The notes under the pieces were generated by a model. It was not told the origin of the DNA. It ran no database searches and saw only the letters and a list, made by a program, of their open reading frames with translations. Of a stretch of 25,991 bases of DNA, positions 1 through 8,000 are shown in pieces. Position 1 is the stretch's first letter, and every line of letters begins with the position of its first letter. The position numbers and the translations under genes were made by a program. The stretch comes from JBJXGE01 sp046154185 (GTDB lineage Bacteria > Planctomycetota > UBA8108 > UBA1146 > JAJFFE01): positions 1 to 25,991 of the forward strand of contig JBJXGE010000071.1 of the NCBI GenBank assembly GCA_046154185.1, read 5' to 3'.

Positions 1-126
1 CCCGTCGACGTTGGCGGCGCAGTCATAGCCGATGACATGCCACCCGTCGCCAGGATTTCGCGACGGAGGAGCGAGCAAGAGTGACCCGAGGCTGCCCGGA
101 CAAAGAGGGTCAAAGTTGCCTGACAC
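1..126 (-). CDS. Possible 5' part of a divergent gene cut by the window edge
   Basis: Reading the minus strand from about position 126 to 1 gives an open frame with GTG as a possible start. Its last 20 codons mostly end in G or C and contain the stretch GDGWHVIGYDCAANVDG, which reads like genuine protein. The frame is also open further upstream to TTG codons near 174, which follow an AGGAGGAGG run, but that run is the complement of the Pro codons of the divergent gene and may be coincidence. A competing plus-strand frame ends with TGA at 82-84 and could instead be the tail of a gene entering from the left. I do not recognise a family. The remainder up to 162 shows no clear promoter. Confidence 0.22.
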   Translation of the reverse strand, partial: MSGNFDPLCPGSLGSLLLAPPSRNPGDGWHVIGYDCAANVDG

Positions 127-162
127 GGCACTAGCGGCGATTCCGCGCGAGCAACGAGCAAC

Positions 163-1380
163 ATGACACAACAACCGACACCTCCTCCTTCAGACCTTTC
201 ACGGCTCAGCATTCAGCGCCCGCTGACTGATTCGTCGCGCCGCGGCGGAGCGCCGTGGCTCCTTTGGGTGCTCGTGCTCGGCGTCATTCTTTACTTGGCG
301 CTCGATCGAACGGGGCTCAATAGTCGACGCACGCCCGGTGCAGGCTCGGCGGATTCGCGGGAACTGTCGATCGTCAGCGTCAGTCGCAATGACGCCGCGC
401 GCACGAATGCCGGCATTTCCACGAACGGCTACGTCGTCGCGCGCCGGCGCGCCGCGATCTCTACGGAGATCTCCGGCCGCATCGTCGAGCTACGCGTTGA
501 AGAAGGTCAGCGAGTGTCCGCCAATGAGCTGCTCGGGCGACTCGATTCCCGCCAGCTCGAAGCCGCGCTCGCGCGCGAGCGCGCCGACCTCGTCGCCCTG
601 CAGGCGGAAGCTCGACTTGCTCAGCTGCGCTGCGATCGTGAACGCTCGTTGTTGGCGACACGTAGCTCAAGCCAACAACAGGTCGACGAAGCGCAAGCCG
701 AGCTCGAGGCGGCGATCGCACGCTGCGCGAGCGCGACCGCCGCCATTCTCGAGACCGAAGTTCAAATCGACAAATCGTCGGTCTATGCGCCGTTCGCAGG
801 AGTCGTCATCTTGAAGAATGCGGAAATCGGAGAAGTCGTCGCGGCGACGGGCGGCGGCGGCAACGCGCGTGGCGCAGTCGCAACCATCGTCGATTTCGAC
901 ACGCTCGAAGTGCAAGTCGAACTCGCGCAAACATCGCTCCGTTCGGCCCGCACCGGTGCACCCGTGCAGATCTTCCTCGATGCTTTCGCGGAGACGCCAT
1001 TAGCAGGCCACGTGCGTCAGGTTTGGCCGACTGCCGATCGCCAAAAAGCCACCGTTGAGTTGCGCATCACGTTTGATCAAATCGACCCACGCGTGCTGCC
1101 CGACATGGGCGCGCGCGTCGTGTTCATGGGAGATGGCGACGCCGAACATGAGCCGACTCGCGTGCGCGTGCCGCGGCGCGCGCTCGTGACCGCCGCCGGT
1201 AAGACTTTCGTTTACGTGGTATCGGCCGGTCGTGTTGCGCGACGAGCGATAGAAATTGCTTCAGACTCGACGGGCGACTCGGTCTCGGTCAGCGCGGGCC
1301 TCGACGGCTTCGAGCAAGTCGTGCTAGACGCGCCGCCGGATTTGGCGGATGGTGACGCCGTGCGAAGTCGTTCTCAGTAA
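163..1380 (+). CDS. HlyD/MacA-type periplasmic adaptor (membrane-fusion) protein
   Basis: This 405-residue protein would bridge an inner-membrane ABC exporter to an outer-membrane channel. A Pro-rich cytoplasmic N-terminus is followed by one membrane segment at about 31-48 (PWLLWVLVLGVILYLAL). The first half of a barrel-sandwich (lipoyl-like) domain lies at about 88-130, containing ISGRIVELRVEEGQRV. A coiled-coil hairpin rich in A, E, Q and R covers about 131-205. The second barrel-sandwich half starts near 206 (VYAPFAGVVI), and beta-barrel and membrane-proximal parts follow. This order is typical of MacA/HlyD adaptors. No Shine-Dalgarno sequence is obvious before the ATG, and no better in-frame start precedes the membrane helix. 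The ABC ATPase and two permeases downstream support a MacAB-like export role. The substrate cannot be read from sequence, and no TolC-type gene is in view. Confidence 0.9.
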   Translation: MTQQPTPPPSDLSRLSIQRPLTDSSRRGGAPWLLWVLVLGVILYLALDRTGLNSRRTPGAGSADSRELSIVSVSRNDAARTNAGISTNGYVVARRRAAISTEISGRIVELRVEEGQRVSANELLGRLDSRQLEAALARERADLVALQAEARLAQLRCDRERSLLATRSSSQQQVDEAQAELEAAIARCASATAAILETEVQIDKSSVYAPFAGVVILKNAEIGEVVAATGGGGNARGAVATIVDFDTLEVQVELAQTSLRSARTGAPVQIFLDAFAETPLAGHVRQVWPTADRQKATVELRITFDQIDPRVLPDMGARVVFMGDGDAEHEPTRVRVPRRALVTAAGKTFVYVVSAGRVARRAIEIASDSTGDSVSVSAGLDGFEQVVLDAPPDLADGDAVRSRSQ

Positions 1381-1427
1381 CGACCGCGGCAAGCGGTCGG
1401 ACGAGACCACGCTGGAAAAAGGAGTCG

Positions 1428-2144
1428 ATGTCTACCCGCATTCGCTTGCGCTCGGTGACGAAGAGCTACACCCGCGGCGGAATACCGCTGACGGTCCTCG
1501 AGGATTTGAGTCTCGACGCCGAACCGGAATCCTTCGTAGCGCTTATGGGCCCGAGCGGCTCAGGCAAGTCGACGCTGCTCAATCTGCTCGGCGCGCTCGA
1601 CCAACCCGACTCCGGCTCGATTCTGGTCGGCGACGTGGAGATATCGAGTCTCGCCGCCTCCGCGCTACCGGCTTGGCGAGCGCGTAACGTCGGATTCGTG
1701 TTTCAGTCCTTCAACCTCATTAGCGTCTTGACCGCCTTCGAGAATGTGCTGTTGCCGCTCAAGCTCACGCCGCTTTCGCGTGCCGACCAAAAAGCACACG
1801 CGGCCTTCGCGCTCGAGGTAGTTGGCCTCCAAGATCGCATGCATCACCGTCCCAGCCAACTCTCCGGTGGACAGGAACAGCGCGTCGCCATCGCGCGCGC
1901 CATCAGCACCGATCCGGCATTGGTGCTCGCGGACGAACCGACCGGTGATCTCGATCGTCGCACAGCGGACGAGATCATGGAACTTTTGCGACGCCTCAAC
2001 ACGGAACTCCATAAGACGATCTTCATGGTCACGCACGACACACGCGCCGCCGAACAAGCCAAGACCGTTCTGCACCTCGACAAAGGTCGGCTCGATCGCA
2101 CAACTCCAAACGATGGCGACGCCGAGAAGCGGAAACCCACCTAA
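1428..2144 (+). CDS. ABC transporter ATP-binding protein (MacB/LolD class)
   Basis: This 238-residue nucleotide-binding subunit hydrolyses ATP in the cytoplasm to drive the neighbouring FtsX-type permeases. Walker A is GPSGSGKST at residues 41-49. The Q-loop lies in FVFQSFNLI near 92. The signature is LSGGQEQR, Walker B is LVLADEPTGDLD, and the H-loop is in MVTHD. Length and motif spacing fit the LolD/MacB/FtsE class, which is stand-alone here rather than fused to a permease as in E. coli MacB. The ATG is preceded by AAAAAGGAG five bases upstream, a strong ribosome-binding site. Its stop overlaps the next start by one base (TAATG), so translation is probably coupled. Confidence 0.95.
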   Translation: MSTRIRLRSVTKSYTRGGIPLTVLEDLSLDAEPESFVALMGPSGSGKSTLLNLLGALDQPDSGSILVGDVEISSLAASALPAWRARNVGFVFQSFNLISVLTAFENVLLPLKLTPLSRADQKAHAAFALEVVGLQDRMHHRPSQLSGGQEQRVAIARAISTDPALVLADEPTGDLDRRTADEIMELLRRLNTELHKTIFMVTHDTRAAEQAKTVLHLDKGRLDRTTPNDGDAEKRKPT

Positions 2145-3346
2145 TGCGCGCTCCCCCATGGATTCTGCTTTACCGCCATTTGCTGCACCACAAACTCCGC
2201 AGCACGATGACCTCCGCCGCCGTACTGATGGCGATTTTCCTTTTTTGCATGCTGACGACTTTTGTCGATGCGTTGCAAAAGTCCGTCGCGGAGGCGGCGG
2301 CCAATCGCTTACTGGTGATGTCCGCGGTTTCTCTGTACGTCGACCTACCGATCAACTACCAAGCGAAGATCGCAAATGTGCCGGGCGCGAAGAAGATCAC
2401 CAAGTTTCAATGGTTCGGAGGTTACTACCGAGAGCCGGCGAATCAGTTCGCGCAGTTTGCGGTCGACCCAGAGGTCTACTTCGACTTGTTCGGCGCCGAT
2501 TTTCGCATCGTGGATGCGCCGGACACCGGGTCGGATCCGACGCGCGCGGCACTCGCGGATCTGCTCGCCGACCGCCGCGGCGCAATCGTCGGTCGCACCG
2601 TTGCGGAAAAATATGGTTGGCGCGTGGGCGACACGATTCCGCTGATCCCAACGATTTTTCATCGCGACGATGGCGGCGCTTGGGACTTTCGTATTTCCGG
2701 CATCTTTGAGTCGGTGCGGGCAAATTTTGACGAGAACCAAATGCTATTCCGATTCGATTACTTGTACGAAACGCTTAAGGCCTCGGAACTCGGTCCGCCC
2801 AACGTCGGCACGTACATGTTTGAAGTCGCGCCGGGCGCGGAAACCTCCGCCGTCTCGGCGGCCGTCGATGCTCTGTTCGCGAATGGCCCGCAAGCGACGC
2901 GCACCTATACTGAGGCCGCGTTTCAAGCTGGGATGATCTCAATGCTGGGCAACGTGCCGCGCTTTATCGGTTTCATCGGCGGTGCGGTCGTGTGCGCCGT
3001 CATTTTCACGGTCATCAATACCATGCTGCTCACGGCGCGTCGGCGCATCCGCGAAAGCGGAATTTTGAAGGCACTGGGTTTCACCAGCGCGCAAGTCGCC
3101 GGGTTGCTGCTCGCGGAGTCGATTTTGATTTGTCTTGTCGGCGGAATACTCGGCTGCGGCGCAGCGTTGTGGATAGCGCCCCTGGGTCGAAAGTCGGTAG
3201 CGGTGCTCTCGGGTCTCATCATCGACGCGAAGACATTGGTGCTTGGAATCGGCATGGCGCTCGCAATCGGCGTGATCGGCGGCTTGATGCCGGCCGTGCT
3301 CATGGCCCGACTCAAGCCGGTTGAAGCCCTACGGAGCGAGGGATAA
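2144..3346 (+). CDS. ABC transporter permease, FtsX/MacB type (first of two)
   Basis: This 400-residue inner-membrane protein has the four-helix MacB/FtsX layout. Helix 1 is near 20-42 (AAVLMAIFLFCMLTTF) and is followed by a large periplasmic domain of about 225 residues (MacB_PCD-like). Three C-terminal helices lie near 273-295, 322-346 and 366-391, ending with the typical MPAVLMARLKPVEALRSEG. The motif RRRIRESGILKALGFT between helices 2 and 3 is the usual coupling segment of FtsX-type permeases. The start overlaps the ATPase stop by one base, and its own stop overlaps the next permease in the same way. It probably pairs with the following permease as a heterodimer. Confidence 0.93.
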   Translation: MRAPPWILLYRHLLHHKLRSTMTSAAVLMAIFLFCMLTTFVDALQKSVAEAAANRLLVMSAVSLYVDLPINYQAKIANVPGAKKITKFQWFGGYYREPANQFAQFAVDPEVYFDLFGADFRIVDAPDTGSDPTRAALADLLADRRGAIVGRTVAEKYGWRVGDTIPLIPTIFHRDDGGAWDFRISGIFESVRANFDENQMLFRFDYLYETLKASELGPPNVGTYMFEVAPGAETSAVSAAVDALFANGPQATRTYTEAAFQAGMISMLGNVPRFIGFIGGAVVCAVIFTVINTMLLTARRRIRESGILKALGFTSAQVAGLLLAESILICLVGGILGCGAALWIAPLGRKSVAVLSGLIIDAKTLVLGIGMALAIGVIGGLMPAVLMARLKPVEALRSEG

Positions 3347-4512
3347 TGGCGCTGCCATTTCGTTATTCATTGCGCAGCGTCGCCGTGCGGCGCTCGGCGG
3401 CTATTCTCACGGCGCTCGGAATCGCCATGACCGTCGCGGTGTTTGCCGGCGTGTTCGCGCTCGATCGCGGCTTCAAATCGGTACTCAAACCGCTCGGCGA
3501 CAAGGGTGTCGCGGTCTACATTCGGCGCGGCTCGACTTCGGAGGGCGAGTCGGCGATTCAGCGCGCGACGGCCGAGATCCTGACCAAAGAACGACCAGAG
3601 ATCGCTGTCGATCCAGACGGCACGCGCCTCGCCGCGGCGGAAATGTACCTCGCGGTCTACATGAACAAAGTCGGCGGCGGCCAAGCCAACGTGCCGTTGC
3701 GCGGCATTCAGCCGACGTCACTTCGAATCTATGGCAGCGATGTTCGGCTCGTCGCCGGCCGCTGGCCCGAGTTCGGACATGACGAAGTCGTCGCGTCGAA
3801 GCGGCTCCTCGAGCGCATCGAAGACATTGCACTCGACGCGCCGCTCCGACTCAATGTGACGCCGTTCAAAATCGTCGGGATCTTCGAGCACTCCGGCTCC
3901 TACGGCTCGGAGATTTGGGGCGATGTCGATCGACTCATGCGAGCGCTCGAACGACCCTTTTACCAACGCGTCGTCGCGCGTTTGAAGCCCAATATCGATG
4001 TCGCCGCGCTCAACCAGGAACTCGAGGCCGACCCGCGCACGCCGATTCAAGTTCTGACTGAACGCGATTATTTGGAAAGGCAGTCGATCGCATTGAGCGC
4101 GACGTTGGCGATTCTTGGCGTCTTCCTCACCAGCGTCATGAGTGTGGCCGCGGTGCTCGGCGCGATCAACACCATGGCGGCAGTCGTCGCGGCGCGAACG
4201 CACGAAATCGGCGTGCTGCTCGCGATCGGTTATTCGCCGTGCGCGATTTTTGCCGGGTTCTTGCTCGAGAGTACGGCGATGGGACTCCTCGGCGGCGTGT
4301 TGGGATTGCTCTTGGTCTGGCCCCTCGACGGCATCGAGACCGGCGCCATGAACTTCAACACCTTCACGGAGATCGTATTCGCGTTTCGAATAACCCCTGA
4401 ACTCGCCGCCCAATCGTTCGCACTCGCGGCCGGCCTCGGCCTTCTCGGCGGGGCTCTGCCAGCGCTGCGCGCGGCGCGCCTGGCGCCGGTCGATGCGTTG
4501 CGACGCGGATGA
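3346..4512 (+). CDS. ABC transporter permease, FtsX/MacB type (second of two)
   Basis: This 388-residue protein has the same four-helix architecture as the permease before it: helix 1 near 20-40 (AILTALGIAMTVAVFAGVFAL), a periplasmic domain, and three C-terminal helices near 248-280, 300-328 and 355-380, ending in LPALRAARLAPVDALRRG. The segment ARTHEIGVLLAIGYSP matches the conserved cytoplasmic coupling region. Similarity to the first permease is in layout and short motifs rather than close identity, so this is an old duplication and not a recent copy. Translation is probably coupled by the TAATG overlap. It is the last gene of the exporter cassette, and a 119-base gap follows. Confidence 0.93.
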   Translation: MALPFRYSLRSVAVRRSAAILTALGIAMTVAVFAGVFALDRGFKSVLKPLGDKGVAVYIRRGSTSEGESAIQRATAEILTKERPEIAVDPDGTRLAAAEMYLAVYMNKVGGGQANVPLRGIQPTSLRIYGSDVRLVAGRWPEFGHDEVVASKRLLERIEDIALDAPLRLNVTPFKIVGIFEHSGSYGSEIWGDVDRLMRALERPFYQRVVARLKPNIDVAALNQELEADPRTPIQVLTERDYLERQSIALSATLAILGVFLTSVMSVAAVLGAINTMAAVVAARTHEIGVLLAIGYSPCAIFAGFLLESTAMGLLGGVLGLLLVWPLDGIETGAMNFNTFTEIVFAFRITPELAAQSFALAAGLGLLGGALPALRAARLAPVDALRRG

Positions 4513-4564
4513 CACGGCGGCAGATGCCAAACTCGACGATCGATGTCATATTTTAAAGACAACA

Positions 4565-4591
4565 CGATGATGCCCGATGTGGGCCTCATCG
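4565..4591. other. Imperfect hairpin between exporter cassette and response regulator
   Basis: CGATGA, T, GCCC, a five-base loop, GGGC, C, TCATCG forms a stem of ten pairs with one mismatch. No T-run follows on the plus strand. On the minus strand it is followed by TGTTGTCTTT, so it resembles a terminator only for minus-strand transcription. Its function is unclear. Confidence 0.3.
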
Positions 4592-4631
4592 GACCAATCG
4601 CGAGTTATCAGTTTCAGAAGCGAACGATCGA

Positions 4632-5039
4632 GTGAGTGAGTGGCTGCCCGAGGAATCCGAGACGCCGGCGGTGCTCGTCGTCGACGACAATCTCGTCATG
4701 GTGAAGCAAGTCATCCAAGTGTTGACTCCGCATGGCATCAATTGCCATTGGGCCCATAGCTCCAGCGAAGCCAAACGCATCGTTCGGCTCAACCGCATCG
4801 ACCTCGTCATCGCCGATATTCGCTTACCCGCGCTGAACGGGATCGAACTCGCGACTTGGCTGCGAGCCGAGGAATGCTATCGTGAGTTGCCAGTGTTGTT
4901 CTTCACGGCCGCGAGTGATCGCGCCACTATCGAAGAAGCGGCGCGCATTCCCAACGTCGATTATCTACTCCGGCCATTGCGCCCCGCGCAGTTCTGCGAG
5001 CGCGTGCTCAAACACATTCGCTCAGTCGAACAAGGCTAA
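4632..5039 (+). CDS. Single-domain (CheY-like) response regulator, orphan
   Basis: This 135-residue protein is almost entirely a receiver domain. The acidic pair is D18-D19 (VLVVDDN), the phospho-acceptor is D62 (VIADIRLP) and the switch Thr is T92 (VLFFTAAS). The position normally held by the conserved Lys is Arg 114 (YLLRPLRP), which is unusual. No output domain follows, so it would act by protein contact or phosphorelay. The GTG start lies in a GTGAGTGAG run with only a weak AGAAG upstream, and an alternative start a few codons downstream is not available. No histidine kinase is nearby. The gene ends ten bases before the convergent large gene, leaving no room for a classical terminator. 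Confidence 0.88.
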   Translation: MSEWLPEESETPAVLVVDDNLVMVKQVIQVLTPHGINCHWAHSSSEAKRIVRLNRIDLVIADIRLPALNGIELATWLRAEECYRELPVLFFTAASDRATIEEAARIPNVDYLLRPLRPAQFCERVLKHIRSVEQG

Positions 5040-5049
5040 GCAAGCGGCA

Positions 5050-8000
5050 CTACAGGCCACAACCGAGCAGGTCGCAGGTCGGATCCGGTCCTAGCGTCGG
5101 GAACGGCGGGAGTGGGCCAATGCCGCCGGCGAAGGTATAAAGCAACAGCCAGATCGGATCGGCGATGTTCACGTTGCCATCGTCGTTCGCATCGGCCGCG
5201 TCCAAACAGACCGGCTCCACGCCTGCGGCAAAGATGTAGTTCAGGGCAGAGATCGGGTCCGCCACATCGATCAGTCCATCGTTGTTGACGTCCCCACGAA
5301 CAAACAGTGGGTAATCGGGAGTAGGCTGACAGGTCGCGGCGCTCGCTTCGGCGCAGAAGGCGCCGAAGGATAAGCCGATGACGTCGTAATCGAGCGGCCC
5401 GTCCGGCGGGAAATCGATGAAGCTCGTCGTCGTGCCCGGCACGGTCGCGACCATGCCGCCATTACGGAAAATCTGCACGGCTGTGTAGGTGTCCGCGAGC
5501 TGCCAATTCATCGTAATCGTCAGCGGCAGACAGTCGTTCGCCGTGCAAATGAGATTCGCTATTGGATTCAACACTCGAACTGAGCAAGTTGCGGCGACTG
5601 ACACGAATGCATCGATGTGGCCCACGATGATGTACCCGTATTGCCCGGCGCTGACTCCGGTTTCGACGTAGCAAGTCGTGCCAGCCGGCACGGAAGCGAC
5701 GAGTACTCCCTCGCGTAAGATCGAAAGGGAAGTATAGGCGAGCGGATTCGTCCAACAAAGTTCGACGTCGGTGCCGATGCTGCAGCAATTGACGATGATG
5801 GGTCGAGCCAGCACTTCTACCGTGCAAAGCACGGGCGCGCTTTCGTTGGCGCCGATCAGTCCGATGACCTCGTAGCTATAGAGACCGGCGCTCAAACCGG
5901 GGTCGAGCGCGACGACGCTATCGCCCGGCAACTCGTCGATGAAGAGTCCATTCCGATAGAGGCGAATGAAGTCATAGGCGGTCGGCGAAGTCCAGTTCAG
6001 CGAGACCGCGGACAGGTTAAACTCGCAGACCAAATCGGTGATCGTGGGCGGCACGGGTGAACTGCATATCGTGCTCGCCGATTCGAACCCGGAGACGAAA
6101 CCCCGCAGCGCATAATTATGCGTGCCGCTCGCGACTGTCGTGTCGACAAATGAGGTGAGGTGCCCCGGCACTGCCGCCACCAGCAAACCATCGCGATCGA
6201 TCGTAATGCTCTGATAGTTCTCGGGGTTCGCCCACGCCAGTTCGACTCCGCCGTCGCGCGCGAGACAACTCAGACTCGTCGGTGCGTCAGGTACGACGAC
6301 CACACAGCAGTTAAAATCGCTGCGATTCCCGCCAAGCACATTGACGACGCAGTAACTGTAAGAGCCTGGCGTTTCACCCGCGGCCGAGTATGTACTCGCT
6401 GAGCCAGGCAGCGTCGCGACGACGGCGCCGTCACGAAGTACTTCGATCGCGGTACCGAGTTGAGTGTTCTGCCAGTCGAGTTCGACGACCGTGCCGTCGC
6501 TCAATGCGCACGACAGGCCAGTCGGCGCCAGCGGCAGATTCGCCGCGCAAGTCGTCGACGCCGTATGGTTGACTGTCAAGCTGCCGACCAATCGGTACTG
6601 GTAGAGACCCGCCGATAGGCCGGTGTCGAGATAACTCTCGGCGGTGCCCGTCAAGGTCGCGATCAACAAACCATTCCGCTCGATGGTGATGCCATCGTAG
6701 ATTTCACCGGGCAAGAAGCTCAGCAGCACATCGCCTTCGACACCGGAGCAGGTAAAGTTTGTAATTTCGGAAAGAACTCGCGCGGTGCATTCGGTTGGTG
6801 CGGTGCTGGCAGCGCCGATCAACGGCGAAACGCCGTAGATGTGATCTCCCAAGGTCGCGTTCGTATCGACGAAAGTCTGTAGACTGCCTGGCAACGTTGC
6901 AATGAGGTTTCCGTCGCGAAAGATGCGCAGACTCGTATACGGCTCGGAATTCGTCCATGCCAGCTCGACAACGGCACCGTCTCCCGCACAACTGAAGTTC
7001 GAAACCGCCAGCGGTAGCACGACGTCACAACACGCCGGATTACTGTCACTCACACCGAGCACACCGATCACGCACAACGTGTGCGCGCCCGACGTGAGGC
7101 CCGGCACGGTGGTCGTGGTCAAGCGACCCGTGAGAGTCTGCACTTCGAGACCATCCAGCAGAATTCGAACCGCGGTGTAGCTGCCACCGTTCAGCCACGT
7201 CAGTACGGCGCTATCGCCGATCACGACACAGTTCAGACTCGAAGGCGCACCCGGATCGATGATCTCGCAGTCCGCGCTGGCTTGTGAGTTTCCAGAGATG
7301 CCGGTCAGCGCATAGAGATACGTGCCGGGCGTGACGGCTTCACTGTAAGTCGTCGCGCTGCCCGCCAGCGTCGCAACCAAACTGCCGTTGCGCCGCACCT
7401 CGAGCGCTGAGTACAAGGCACCGTTCGACCAAGTGAGAGTTGCGGTCGACCCGATCGCGAAGCAGCTCGTGAAGCTCACCGGCGCCAACACGTCGATCGC
7501 ACAGAGCGCCGGCGCTGCGGTCGAACCCGCGACGCGCGGCGTTACTTCGTAGTCGTAGCTGCCGACCGCGACACCCGTGTCACTGTAGGATGTCGAAGCG
7601 CCGCCGAGCGTGGCGAGCAAGACGGCGTCTCTTCGCACATCGATGAATTCGTAGCTACCGCCGTTGCCGTTGAGCCACGACAAGAAAACTTCGCCGTCGA
7701 CCGCACTGCAGCTGAGTTGCACGGGCTCGAGCACTTGCACCTGACAGGAGACTCGCGCGGCGAAGACGGCACCGATTTGAGAAGAAACCTCGTACTCGAA
7801 AGTTCCGATCGCGAGACCGGGGTCCATGAAGCTGGTCGCGGTGCCCGCAAGCAGCGCGACTTGTACGCCGTCGCGCTCGATGCGGACGGCGCTGAACGGG
7901 ACCGGATTCGTCCATTCGATCGTCGCGGTGTCGCCGCTCACGCTGCACGTCAGATTCTCGACTCGCTCTGGTACCGAAACGCTGCACGTCGCGGCCGCCG

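Noticed and set aside
3718..4530. Minus-strand frame of 270 codons
   Set aside because: It is antisense to the second permease and has no recognisable motif.
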